From: JBFLYZ01 sp040756415
GTDB taxonomy: Bacteria; Bacteroidota; Bacteroidia; JADZBD01
NCBI GenBank assembly: GCA_040756415.1
Contig: JBFLYZ010000008.1
Coordinates: 1-64,000 of the forward strand
Reading direction: 5' to 3'
Length of the DNA: 64,000 nucleotides
Positions 28,018 through 35,626 of the stretch are shown one piece after another. Position 1 is the first letter of the stretch. The number at the start of each line of letters is the position of its first letter. Under the pieces are notes generated by a model. The model had not been told where the DNA came from. It saw only the letters and a list, made by a program, of their open reading frames with translations, and made no database searches. The translations under genes and the position numbers were made by a program.

Positions 28018-29865
28018 TTACACGAAGGCCTGCATATCGTACAGTTTCCTGTAGGTGCCGTTGGCTGCAAGCAGGTTCGCGTGGGTACCCCGCTCAATGA
28101 TCTCGCCCCGCTGCATGACGATGATCTCATCGGCATGCTGGATGGTGGACAGGCGGTGGGCGATAACGACCGATGTGCGGTTCTTCATCAGCTTGTTCAG
28201 CGCGTCCTGTACCAGGCGCTCGGATTCCGTATCGAGGGCCGAGGTGGCCTCGTCAAGTATGAGTATGGGAGGGTTCTTGAGCACAGCCCGTGCGATGCTG
28301 ATGCGCTGCCGCTGCCCGCCCGACATCTTGCTGCCGCGGTCGCCTATATTGGTCTGGTAGCCCTGCGGCATCTGTGAAATGAACTCGTGGGCATTAGCCA
28401 CTTTGGCGGCCGCGATCACGTCAGCCTCCTTCACCCCGCTCATGCCGAAGGCGATGTTGTTGAAAACGGTATCGTTGAAGAGTATGGATTCCTGGGTAAC
28501 GATGCCCATCAGGCAACGGAGCTGGTGAAGGGAAACCTCGCGGATGTTGGTCCCATCGATCAGCACCTCGCCTGCCGTGGGGTCGTAAAAGCGCGGCAGC
28601 ATATCGGCCAGGGTGGTCTTGCCCGACCCCGACTGGCCGACCAGCGCGATGGTCTTCCCTTTCTCGATGCGCAGGTTGATATGCTTCAGCACATGACCCG
28701 CGTCACCCCGGTTATAGGCAAAAGCAACGTTACGGTATTCGATGGCCCGGTCGAAGGAAGCGATGATCTTCGGGTGCTCAGGATCGCGGATAGATTCTTC
28801 CGCCTCCGTGATCTTGCGTATGCGCTCGAGCGAGGCATCGCCCTTTTGCACGTTGAAATAGGCCGTGGTGATGGCCTTGGCAGGAGGGATGAGCTGTGAG
28901 AAGATGGCGATGTAGGTGAGGAATACCGATGCCGAAAGCGCGCTGTCGTGGTTCAGCACCAGCACTCCCCCGAAGTAGGTGATCACGGCCAGTATGGCTA
29001 CACCGATGAACTCGCTCAGCGGGGAGGAGAGGTCGCCCAGCCGGTAGGTCCGTATCATGTATGAAGTGTACTCATCATTGGTCTGCCTGAATTTGCCGCC
29101 AATGTTCTTTTCCGCGTTAAATCCTTTGATGATCTTCAGGCCCGACAGCATTTCCTCCATCTGCGAAAGCAGGGCGCCCATCAGCGTTTTCTCCCTGAGC
29201 GTGGTCTTGCGCAGGGTTTTCCCAAGGCGCGCGATCAGGAGACCGGCCACGGGAAGCAGGATAAAGATAAAAAGCGTGAGCTGCGGGCTCAGCCAGGTCA
29301 GAAAACACAGGAATACCAGGATGTTCAGCGGGTCGCGGAAGATCATTTCGAGCGATTGCATGGTGCTCCATTCCACCTCCTTCACATCGCTGGTCATGCG
29401 GGCCATGATATCGCCTTTGCGCTCATCCGAATAATAGGATAGGGGCAGTACCAGGGCCTTACCGAAGAGCCGGTTGCGCAGGTCGCGCGCCACCCCGTTG
29501 CGCACGGGCGCTATAAAGTACATGGCCATGTAGCGGGTCAGGTTCTTCATGAAGACCATCACCACCATGAACACGCAGATGAACACCAGCACGCGTATCT
29601 TGCCTCCTTCCATGATCTCGCGGCTGAGGTGATAGTTCAGCATGTTCATCAGCGATTCCTGCGACAGGCCGGGGGCCGGCTCTCCCTGCGCGAGTATGTT
29701 GCGGTAGAATTCGTCCGTTTGCCTGAACAGCAGCTCCAGCAGGGGTATGAGCATGACAAGCGAGAAAAGGGAAAAGAGTACGGTGAGGAAATTGAAGAAG
29801 ATGTTCAGGGCCGCGTAACGCCAGTAGCCTTTGATGAATTTCAGTACCCCGAAGAGTTTTCTCAT
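28018..29865 (-). CDS. MsbA-like ABC exporter (permease-ATPase fusion)
   Basis: A 615-residue half-transporter expected to dimerise in the inner membrane and flip a lipid or export a hydrophobic substrate. The ATG at 29865 (RKLFGVLKFIKGYWRYAALN) fits a type I exporter; the frame's longer reading to 29982 is not used. Six membrane helices fall in the first 340 residues. The ATPase domain holds Walker A GQSGSGKTT, the SGGQRQR signature, Walker B ILILDEATSALD and an H-loop IAHRLSTI. Lipid A flipping is the usual guess for this class in Bacteroidota, but the sequence alone does not fix the substrate. An exact -7 box is six bases upstream of the ATG. Confidence 0.92.
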   Translation of the reverse strand: MRKLFGVLKFIKGYWRYAALNIFFNFLTVLFSLFSLVMLIPLLELLFRQTDEFYRNILAQGEPAPGLSQESLMNMLNYHLSREIMEGGKIRVLVFICVFMVVMVFMKNLTRYMAMYFIAPVRNGVARDLRNRLFGKALVLPLSYYSDERKGDIMARMTSDVKEVEWSTMQSLEMIFRDPLNILVFLCFLTWLSPQLTLFIFILLPVAGLLIARLGKTLRKTTLREKTLMGALLSQMEEMLSGLKIIKGFNAEKNIGGKFRQTNDEYTSYMIRTYRLGDLSSPLSEFIGVAILAVITYFGGVLVLNHDSALSASVFLTYIAIFSQLIPPAKAITTAYFNVQKGDASLERIRKITEAEESIRDPEHPKIIASFDRAIEYRNVAFAYNRGDAGHVLKHINLRIEKGKTIALVGQSGSGKTTLADMLPRFYDPTAGEVLIDGTNIREVSLHQLRCLMGIVTQESILFNDTVFNNIAFGMSGVKEADVIAAAKVANAHEFISQMPQGYQTNIGDRGSKMSGGQRQRISIARAVLKNPPILILDEATSALDTESERLVQDALNKLMKNRTSVVIAHRLSTIQHADEIIVMQRGEIIERGTHANLLAANGTYRKLYDMQAFV

Positions 29866-29871
29866 GAAAGA

Positions 29872-29879
29872 CAAAGATA
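29872..29879 (-). promoter_or_regulatory. -7 box abutting the ABC exporter start
   Basis: TATCTTTG on the minus strand with only six bases to the ATG at 29865, which implies a leaderless or nearly leaderless mRNA. Confidence 0.55.
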
Positions 29880-30000
29880 GGAATAGTATGTAGTCGTGGT
29901 TTGCAACCGGTAGTAAACGTATTCCCGCGAACTTTATTTCGGTCGTACCGATTCCGGCTACAAACTGCATGCTCCCCGCCACCTACTTCTAACTAATTTT

Positions 30001-30008
30001 TACCTTTG
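30001..30008 (+). promoter_or_regulatory. -7 box of rbfA
   Basis: TACCTTTG, exact fit, 42 bases before the rbfA ATG. No good -33 element is visible. Confidence 0.5.
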
Positions 30009-30050
30009 CCGCCCCAACGTGCCATAAGCGGCACGGCAGGGGAGCATACC

Positions 30051-30389
30051 ATGGAAAGCACCCGCCAGCAGAAAGTAGCCCGCCTCCTTCAGAAGGAGCT
30101 GGCCGATATTTTCCAGAAGCGGAACCATGAGCTGGGCGCGGGAGCCCTGATCACCGTTACCGTGGTGCGCGTGAGCCCCGATCTGTCCTTCGCCAGGGTT
30201 TACCTGAGCATTTTTCCCGTTCATCATAAAGAGGTGTTCCTCCAGCGGATCAGGGATCGGGTAAAAGAGATACGGAGAGACCTCGGGCTTAAGGTCAGGA
30301 ACCAATTGCGCATCGTTCCCGAGCTGGCCTTTTACATTGACGATTCGCTGGATTATGCCGATAAGATCGATAAACTGCTGAAGAAATAA
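30051..30389 (+). CDS. rbfA: Ribosome-binding factor A
   Basis: A 112-residue KH-fold protein needed for late maturation of the 30S subunit and cold adaptation. From ATG 30051: MESTRQQKVARLLQKELADIF, then the VTVVRVSPDLSFARVYLSIF core and RNQLRIVPELAFYIDDSLDY, all typical of RbfA. The longer frame from 30006 would start inside the promoter. The methyltransferase gene starts three bases after its stop. In many Bacteroidota rbfA is followed directly by a lolE-type permease gene, which here lies about 2 kb further on, after the inserted genes. Confidence 0.95.
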   Translation: MESTRQQKVARLLQKELADIFQKRNHELGAGALITVTVVRVSPDLSFARVYLSIFPVHHKEVFLQRIRDRVKEIRRDLGLKVRNQLRIVPELAFYIDDSLDYADKIDKLLKK

Positions 30390-30392
30390 GCC

Positions 30393-31202
30393 ATGCATTA
30401 CGACCCGATCAAACGTTCGCTGGGCAATGTATTCAACCGCTCGCCCTGGCTGCGCAAGCTGTTCTACGGCCTTCTCGACCTGCTGCTGCTGCGCGCCTGG
30501 CATGTGCACCGGGAGCTGAGGCAATGGGCCAAGGGCGCAAAGCGTGAAGTGAACATTTTTGATGCGGGTGCCGGTTTCGGACAGTATTCCTACTGGCTCT
30601 CCAGGTTCAGTCCGGGATGGAAGATACTGGCCGTGGATGTAAAGGAAGAACAGGTGGAGGATTGCAATAAGTTCTTCAGGCAGATCGGGAAGGGAGAGCA
30701 GGTCAGGTTCGAAGTGGCCGACCTGACCAGGTACGTTAAAACGGAAACGTTCGATCTGGCGCTTTCGGTGGACGTGATGGAGCATATCCTGGAGGACGTG
30801 CAGGTCTTCAGGAACATACATGCTTCGCTCAGGCCGGGCGGCATGCTGCTCATCTCCACGCCATCCGACCAGGGAGGCAGCGATGTGCACGGGGATGAGG
30901 ACAGCTCGTTCATTGAAGAGCACGTGCGTGACGGTTATAACATCAGCGAGATTCAGGAAAAGCTGCGCTCGGCAGGCTTTTCGAGGACCGAGGCGCGCTA
31001 CTCCTATGGCGCACCCGGTAAAATAGCCTGGCGCCTGTCCATGAAATATCCCATCCTTATGCTGGGGGCATCGAAACTTTTTTTCATCATTCTGCCTTTT
31101 TACTATCTCGTTACGTACCCTTTCGCGTTTATCCTGAATTACCTAGATACCTATTCAACGCATAAGACCGGTACCGGCCTGATCGTTAAAGCCTGGAAAT
31201 GA
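30393..31202 (+). CDS. SAM-dependent class I methyltransferase
   Basis: A 269-residue protein with a Rossmann-type methyltransferase core: motif I IFDAGAGFGQYS near residues 55-66, an acidic strand-2 end (ILAVDVKEEQVEDC), and LALSVDVMEHILEDVQVF with LRPGGMLLISTPS. The C-terminal segment (LFFIILPFYYLVTYPFAFIL) is strongly hydrophobic and may anchor it to the membrane, which suggests a lipid or quinone-type substrate (inference). It is probably co-transcribed with rbfA. The substrate is unknown. Confidence 0.85.
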   Translation: MHYDPIKRSLGNVFNRSPWLRKLFYGLLDLLLLRAWHVHRELRQWAKGAKREVNIFDAGAGFGQYSYWLSRFSPGWKILAVDVKEEQVEDCNKFFRQIGKGEQVRFEVADLTRYVKTETFDLALSVDVMEHILEDVQVFRNIHASLRPGGMLLISTPSDQGGSDVHGDEDSSFIEEHVRDGYNISEIQEKLRSAGFSRTEARYSYGAPGKIAWRLSMKYPILMLGASKLFFIILPFYYLVTYPFAFILNYLDTYSTHKTGTGLIVKAWK

Positions 31203-31204
31203 AA

Positions 31205-31801
31205 TTAAGTTCTCGCAAATTCAATCAGCGGTTTTAATTCTCCGTTATCGGCTTGCCTGACTGCTTTCAGGTACTTATCCCGCGCCTCGCCTTTTTTATT
31301 GATACTTGTTCCGCCCCAGGAAAAAACCTGCTTTCCGAAAATATGGTTGATAATGACGTCACCCATCAGGCGTGAGTGACGTCCATTACCGTTTGAAAAG
31401 CAATGAATACTTACTATTTGGTGCTTATACCTGATCGCAAGTTCTTCTTCAGGATAAGTCCTCTTTTCGAACCAATAAGCGGCATCGCCATTTAGTTGTT
31501 TCAAGGATGTGCCGATTTTATGCCAATCGCAACCGAGGTTTTTGTTCGAGCGCCTGAACTGCCCTGCCCATTTCCAAACATCGCCAAACATTTTCCGGTG
31601 AAGCCCGCAAACGAACTCCTCCGTAAATATTTTTTCCGGCTTGAATCTTTTCGCTATGGTCCATTCAATCGCCTTTTCGATGTTCTGCTGCTCAAACTCA
31701 TCCAGCTCGCCACGAGTGGTGATCGTTTTAATCAGCAACCCTTCTTTTTCCTCCTCGTCAAGCGGAGTTTGCCCCGGTAAATATTCGAGTTCTAATCCCA
31801 T
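31205..31801 (-). CDS. Fic-domain protein, 'mobile mystery protein B' family
   Basis: A 198-residue protein with the Fic fold. The active-site loop is HCFSNGNGRHSR at residues 133-144, within IVSIHCFSNGNGRHSRLMGD. The canonical loop is HPFx(D/E)GNGRxxR, so here Pro is Cys and the metal-binding acidic residue is Asn. The N-terminus (LEYLPGQTPLDEEEKEGLL) matches the family called mobile mystery protein B, known for riding with an XRE partner on mobile segments. Fic enzymes transfer AMP or related groups to proteins; this variant may do something else. It overlaps the upstream XRE gene by 10 bases. The pair could be a toxin-antitoxin-like module, but toxicity is not shown. Confidence 0.88.
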   Translation of the reverse strand: MGLELEYLPGQTPLDEEEKEGLLIKTITTRGELDEFEQQNIEKAIEWTIAKRFKPEKIFTEEFVCGLHRKMFGDVWKWAGQFRRSNKNLGCDWHKIGTSLKQLNGDAAYWFEKRTYPEEELAIRYKHQIVSIHCFSNGNGRHSRLMGDVIINHIFGKQVFSWGGTSINKKGEARDKYLKAVRQADNGELKPLIEFART

Positions 31802-32256
31802 AAATACTTGGGCATTTTATTTTTTATTTCCTCCGCTTTGCTCTTGATGGCTTTATCAATACGCTCCTGAGAATTTTCCTGGTCTTCCAGCTTCATTGTG
31901 TTGGAAGTGCGCAATACAATCTCACGAGCTTTTTCGTTAGCCCTTTTCTCAATCATACTCTCAATACTTTCGCCTTTCGGAACGAATCCGTAAACGAGTT
32001 TCAGGTCGAATGCCTTTGCAACCTCCCGTAAGGTTTTGATTGTGATGGAACCATTCGCTTCCCTTTTTTCAAGCTCATCAACGCTTTGGGCCGACATTTT
32101 TAATCGGGCAGCTAACTGCCGGAGCGACATTTTAAGAGCGGTGCGAATAGCATACACCCATCCCCTCTGCGGAGGAGAAACGTTTTCAACCGATTTAAAC
32201 AGGAAGAGTTTTTTATCTACCTGCTCGATAAGGAGTCTTTGTTTTTGTAAGTTCAT
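31792..32256 (-). CDS. XRE-type regulator, 'mobile mystery protein A' family
   Basis: A 154-residue protein with an XRE helix-turn-helix around residues 38-85 (MSLRQLAARLKMSAQSVDELEKREANGS split by conserved turns, followed by IKTLREVAKAFDLKLVYGFVP). The C-terminal third is charged and helical (RANEKAREIVLRTSNTMKLEDQ). This matches the family called mobile mystery protein A, always found beside protein B. The start at 32256 lies inside the first of four palindromes (32255-32371), and a -7 box sits at 32283-32290 on the minus strand, so autoregulation is very likely. Composition is AT-richer than the flanking genes. Confidence 0.88.
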   Translation of the reverse strand: MNLQKQRLLIEQVDKKLFLFKSVENVSPPQRGWVYAIRTALKMSLRQLAARLKMSAQSVDELEKREANGSITIKTLREVAKAFDLKLVYGFVPKGESIESMIEKRANEKAREIVLRTSNTMKLEDQENSQERIDKAIKSKAEEIKNKMPKYLWD

Positions 32257-32371
32257 CAGGTTATAGCCTTAAAATTACAATACAAATTTAAGGTTATTAC
32301 CTGATATAATAAAATTAATTTTCAGGTTATATCCTGAAAACTATATACAAGTTTTCAGGTAAAGCCTTGAA
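32255..32371. repeat. Phased operator array: four 18-bp palindromes at 33-bp period
   Basis: Four imperfect inverted repeats of the form TTCAGG-N6-CCTGAA start at 32255 (ATCAGG/CCTTAA), 32288 (TTAAGG/CCTGAT), 32321 (TTCAGG/CCTGAA, perfect) and 32354 (TTCAGG/CTTGAA). The step is exactly 33 bases each time, near three helical turns, so a bound dimer would sit on the same face of the DNA. Three of the four central hexamers begin TTAT. The 15-base intervals are unrelated AT-rich sequence. The first site covers the leader and touches the regulator's ATG; the second overlaps the -7 box. A lone half-site CCTGAA at 32396 is 3 bases out of phase. Confidence 0.85.
32283..32290 (-). promoter_or_regulatory. 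-7 box of the mobile mystery A/B operon
   Basis: TAAATTTG on the minus strand, exact fit to TAnnTTTG, 26 bases from the regulator ATG. Its upstream half overlaps the second palindrome by three bases, so repressor binding there would block the polymerase. Confidence 0.6.
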
Positions 32372-32476
32372 AAAAGTCAAAAATGGCAATAATACCCTGA
32401 AAATACGAGGTTTATACGTAGCTTAACCTTCGCGAATTCGTTATTCGTATATTCGTACAAATTCGCATTTCGCAGC
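32372..32476. repeat. AT-rich junction with degenerate ATTCG repeats
   Basis: Between the operator array and the lolE-type gene. ATTCG occurs at 32436, 32443, 32451 and 32461 as an irregular short repeat. No exact promoter box for the downstream gene is visible. Confidence 0.45.
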
Positions 32477-33688
32477 TTGAATTTAGCAGCCTTCATAGCC
32501 AGGCGTTACCTCGTTTCGAAGAAATCGTACAACGCCATCAATATCATTTCCATTATTTCGGTAGTGGGGATTGCCGTGGGTACCATGGCGCTGGTGATCG
32601 TGCTCTCCGCGCTGAACGGAATTACCGGGCTGGTGTTTTCGCTGTATAACGTTTTCGATCCGGATGTGAAAATCCTTCCGAAAGAAGGAAAAGTAGTGGC
32701 GGTGAGCGGGCAGATGATCTCCGCGCTGGAGGGATATAACTATTCTTTCGTGATGGAGGAGAAGGCCCTGCTGCGGCATGGCGATAAACAGACCATTGCC
32801 ACGATCAAAGGGGTGGATGAGAACTTTGTGAAGCTGGCGCGCTTCGATACGGTGGTCTATCCCGGCAGTTTCAGGCTGGAGTCCGACAGCGTGACCTATT
32901 CCGTGCTGGGCTGCGGCATAGCCGATAAGCTGGGCATTTATGTTGGCGAAGGCGGGAGCTTCAGCATGCCCCTGCAGATCTATTTTCCGAAAAAGGAAAA
33001 TACCGCTGTGCTGAACCCGGAAGACGCTTTCAGCACGGGTATTGTCTACCCTTCCGGAACCTTCTCCCTCAATGACGATTTTGATTTTACCTATGTGTTG
33101 CTGCCCCTCGATTATGTGAGGGAGCTCCTGCAGGCAGGCGAAAAGGAGGTGAGTGCGGTGGAGATCACGGCTCCGGCCGGGAAAACGCCCGATGAGCTGG
33201 CTGAGGACCTGAAGCAAAAACTGGGCGATGGCTTTAAGGTGAAAACCCGCTACGAACTGAACGAAGTGTTGTTCCGCACCATGAAGTCAGAAAAGTGGTG
33301 GACCTTCCTGATCCTTGCCTTTATCCTGGTCATCGGCACCTTCAACGTGATCGGCTCGCTCACCATGCTGATCATTGAGAAGAAAAAGGATATTGGCATT
33401 CTCAGCACCATGGGGGCAGACGAAAGCCTTATCCGGAAGATATTTATGACCGAGGGTTTTTACATCACGCTCATCGGTGCGGTGGCCGGGCTGGCCCTGG
33501 GCCTGCTGATCTGTTTCTTGCAGATACGCTTCAAGCTGGTTCCGTTCAACGAGGGATTTGTGATCGATGCCTATCCCATTACCATTATACCCATGGATAT
33601 CCTGTACATTTTCCTTACTGTAATGGCCATCGGATTTTTCGCCTCCTGGTACCCTGTGCGGCTCTTTACCCGCAGGTATTTCGGCTGA
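32477..33688 (+). CDS. LolC/LolE-type lipoprotein-releasing permease (FtsX family)
   Basis: A 403-residue inner-membrane permease, with an N-terminal membrane helix (INIISIISVVGIAVGTMALVIVL), a large periplasmic domain at about residues 50-265, and three C-terminal helices (FLILAFILVIGTFNVIGSL, ITLIGAVAGLALGLLICFL, ILYIFLTVMAIGFFA). This is the MacB/FtsX layout of permeases that extract lipoproteins from the inner membrane. The start appears to be TTG; no in-frame ATG lies before the first helix. The ATPase partner is not in the window. It sits right after the mobile island, so its promoter may have been altered by the insertion. Confidence 0.87.
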   Translation: MNLAAFIARRYLVSKKSYNAINIISIISVVGIAVGTMALVIVLSALNGITGLVFSLYNVFDPDVKILPKEGKVVAVSGQMISALEGYNYSFVMEEKALLRHGDKQTIATIKGVDENFVKLARFDTVVYPGSFRLESDSVTYSVLGCGIADKLGIYVGEGGSFSMPLQIYFPKKENTAVLNPEDAFSTGIVYPSGTFSLNDDFDFTYVLLPLDYVRELLQAGEKEVSAVEITAPAGKTPDELAEDLKQKLGDGFKVKTRYELNEVLFRTMKSEKWWTFLILAFILVIGTFNVIGSLTMLIIEKKKDIGILSTMGADESLIRKIFMTEGFYITLIGAVAGLALGLLICFLQIRFKLVPFNEGFVIDAYPITIIPMDILYIFLTVMAIGFFASWYPVRLFTRRYFG

Positions 33689-33725
33689 AACTGATATAAT
33701 TCAGCCCGCATTGTAATTATAAAAG

Positions 33726-33733
33726 TAATTTTG
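33726..33733 (+). promoter_or_regulatory. -7 box abutting the SulP gene start
   Basis: TAATTTTG, exact fit, with six bases to the ATG at 33740. This supports the ATG start and a leaderless mRNA. Confidence 0.55.
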
Positions 33734-33739
33734 CCCCCT

Positions 33740-35395
33740 ATGTTCGTTCCTAAGCTCTTTGTTACGCTCAGGGGTTACGGTAAGGAGCAGTTTTACAGGG
33801 ACCTGATCGCGGGTATCGTTGTAGGAATTGTGGCTCTTCCCCTTTGCATCGCTTTTGCCATCGCATCGGGGGTGTCGCCAGAAAGAGGCCTGATCACCGG
33901 TATCATCGGGGGTTTTATCATTTCCTTCCTGGGAGGGAGCAGAGTGCAGATCGGTGGCCCTACCGGTGCTTTTATCGTCATTATTTACGGCATAGTTCAG
34001 GAGTACGGAATAGACGGGCTGATCTACGCCACATTTATGGCCGGTATCCTGCTGCTGATCATGGGCTTTGCACGCATGGGCTCCGTGATCAAGTTCATTC
34101 CCCATCCGCTGATCGTGGGATTTACCAGCGGCATAGCGCTGATCATTTTTTCTTCGCAGGTCAAGGATTTTTTCGGTTTGCAGATGGGTACGGTACCTGC
34201 CGATTTCCTGCAGAAGTGGGGCGCGTACCTTGCCCATTTTTCTTCGGTCAATAAATGGGCGGTGCTGATCGCGGCCGGAACCGTGCTGGTTTCCGTGCTG
34301 TTCTCCAGGATAACAAAAAAGATCCCCGGCTCGCTGGTCGCTATTCTGCTGTCGTCCCTTGCCGTGCACTATTTCCAGATCAACGTGGATACCATCGGTT
34401 CGCGGTTCGGTGAGATACCATCGCAGTTTCCCGCCCCGCGATTCCCCGAGTTCAATTTTTCCACTATACAGGAGCTCATATCGCCCGCTTTTGCCATTGC
34501 CTTATTGGGAGGCATTGAGTCTTTGCTTTCAGCGGTAGTGGCTGATGGCATGATAGGCGGTAACCACAAATCCAATATGGAGCTGGTGGCGCAGGGTGCC
34601 GCCAATATTTTTTCTGCCCTTTTCGGAGGCATACCGGCTACCGGTGCGCTGGCCCGTACGGCAACAAACGTAAAGAGCGGTGGAAGAACGCCTGTAGCCG
34701 GCATGATACACGCTGCCATATTGTTGCTTATTATGCTGTTCGTGGGAAGCTGGGCGAAACTCATCCCGCTTAGCTGCCTGGCAGGCATCCTTGTGGTGGT
34801 AGCGTATAACATGAGCGAATGGCGATCTTTTATCGCGGTCAGCCGTACATCCAAAAGCGATGCCGCGGTATTGCTGGCCACCTTTTTACTTACGCTGTTT
34901 GCCGATCTTACCGTAGCCATCGAGATCGGAATGGTGCTGGCCGCTTTCCTGTTTATGCGCAGAATGACCCAGATCAGCAAGGTGGATCTGGTGACGCGGG
35001 AGATCAATGAGGCGGATGATGAAAAGGCCATCAGCCGTTACAAAGTGCCGGAAGGGGTGGAGGTGTTCGAAGTGACCGGCCCCATGTTTTTCGGTGCGGC
35101 CTACAAGTTCAAGGAAGCGCTTAAGCTGCTGCGCAGGCCCCCCCTTGTCCTTATTATACGTATGCGCTCTGTGCCCCTGGTCGATGAGACCGGATTGCAT
35201 ACGCTGGAAGAGGTGTTCAGGCAGGCAAAGGCCCAGGGCACCCGCCTGGTCCTTTCCGGTGTTCAGGGTGATATCCTTCAGCAGCTATCCCGTTCCGAAC
35301 TGTATGCCCTGGTCGGAGCCGAGAACATCTGCCCCGATATAGATGCAGCCCTGGAAAGGGCCCGCCAGGCAATGAATAGCAGCGGGGGGCCTTAA
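33740..35395 (+). CDS. SulP-family anion transporter with STAS domain
   Basis: About 551 residues from ATG 33740 (a TTG three codons upstream is less likely). The SulP core has about 12-14 membrane helices, with the family motif ALPLCIAFAIASGVSPERGL near residue 40, SRVQIGGPTGAFIVI, and GGIPATGALARTATNVKSGG. A C-terminal STAS domain follows (EVFEVTGPMFFGAAYKFKEAL, VPLVDETGLHTLEEV). SulP proteins move sulfate, bicarbonate or dicarboxylates; the substrate cannot be read here. It is followed by a promoter-like box and a terminator at 35436-35503. Confidence 0.92.
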   Translation: MFVPKLFVTLRGYGKEQFYRDLIAGIVVGIVALPLCIAFAIASGVSPERGLITGIIGGFIISFLGGSRVQIGGPTGAFIVIIYGIVQEYGIDGLIYATFMAGILLLIMGFARMGSVIKFIPHPLIVGFTSGIALIIFSSQVKDFFGLQMGTVPADFLQKWGAYLAHFSSVNKWAVLIAAGTVLVSVLFSRITKKIPGSLVAILLSSLAVHYFQINVDTIGSRFGEIPSQFPAPRFPEFNFSTIQELISPAFAIALLGGIESLLSAVVADGMIGGNHKSNMELVAQGAANIFSALFGGIPATGALARTATNVKSGGRTPVAGMIHAAILLLIMLFVGSWAKLIPLSCLAGILVVVAYNMSEWRSFIAVSRTSKSDAAVLLATFLLTLFADLTVAIEIGMVLAAFLFMRRMTQISKVDLVTREINEADDEKAISRYKVPEGVEVFEVTGPMFFGAAYKFKEALKLLRRPPLVLIIRMRSVPLVDETGLHTLEEVFRQAKAQGTRLVLSGVQGDILQQLSRSELYALVGAENICPDIDAALERARQAMNSSGGP

Positions 35396-35435
35396 AATGC
35401 GATTTTGCGTCTACAGCGTTTCACTTTTTTTGACT

Positions 35436-35443
35436 TAAGTTTG
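35436..35443 (+). promoter_or_regulatory. -7 box directly before a terminator
   Basis: TAAGTTTG fits TAnnTTTG exactly. Transcription would start around 35450, only about ten bases before the hairpin at 35461, so its product would be a very short RNA unless read-through occurs. No good -33 element is seen. Confidence 0.4.
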
Positions 35444-35460
35444 CACCGTGTGTGATAAGT

Positions 35461-35503
35461 GCCCCGGCCGGCTAAGCATAGGATAGTTTGCCGGGGCTAT
35501 TTT
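35461..35503 (+). terminator. Intrinsic terminator after the SulP gene
   Basis: GCCCCGG (35461-35467) pairs with CCGGGGC (35491-35497) across a 23-base loop that can pair partly within itself, followed by TATTTTTTG. Confidence 0.65.
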
Positions 35504-35626
35504 TTGCCCTCTTCCTGAAAAAATATAATTCTTCTTCCGCGGGCTTTACCGATTCTTTGTCAGCGTCTGCCGAATTTTCCTGGGTTTTTCTGCTTTTAGG
35601 CCTACATTAATTGCGCACTGAGCACA

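Larger units (their letters stand above)
35396..35626. other. Intergenic region holding a promoter-like box and a hairpin
   Basis: About 230 bases after the SulP gene. It holds a -7 box at 35436, a hairpin with a T-run at 35461-35503, and otherwise no coding sequence. See the separate entries. Confidence 0.5.

Noticed and set aside
32255..32371. CRISPR array
   Set aside because: The repeats are short imperfect palindromes of 18 bases with 15-base intervals, no leader-like or cas genes, and they overlap a promoter and start codon. An operator array explains them better.
32384..32401. Fifth operator site of the phased array
   Set aside because: Only the right half CCTGAA is present, the left half is absent, and it is three bases off the 33-base step.
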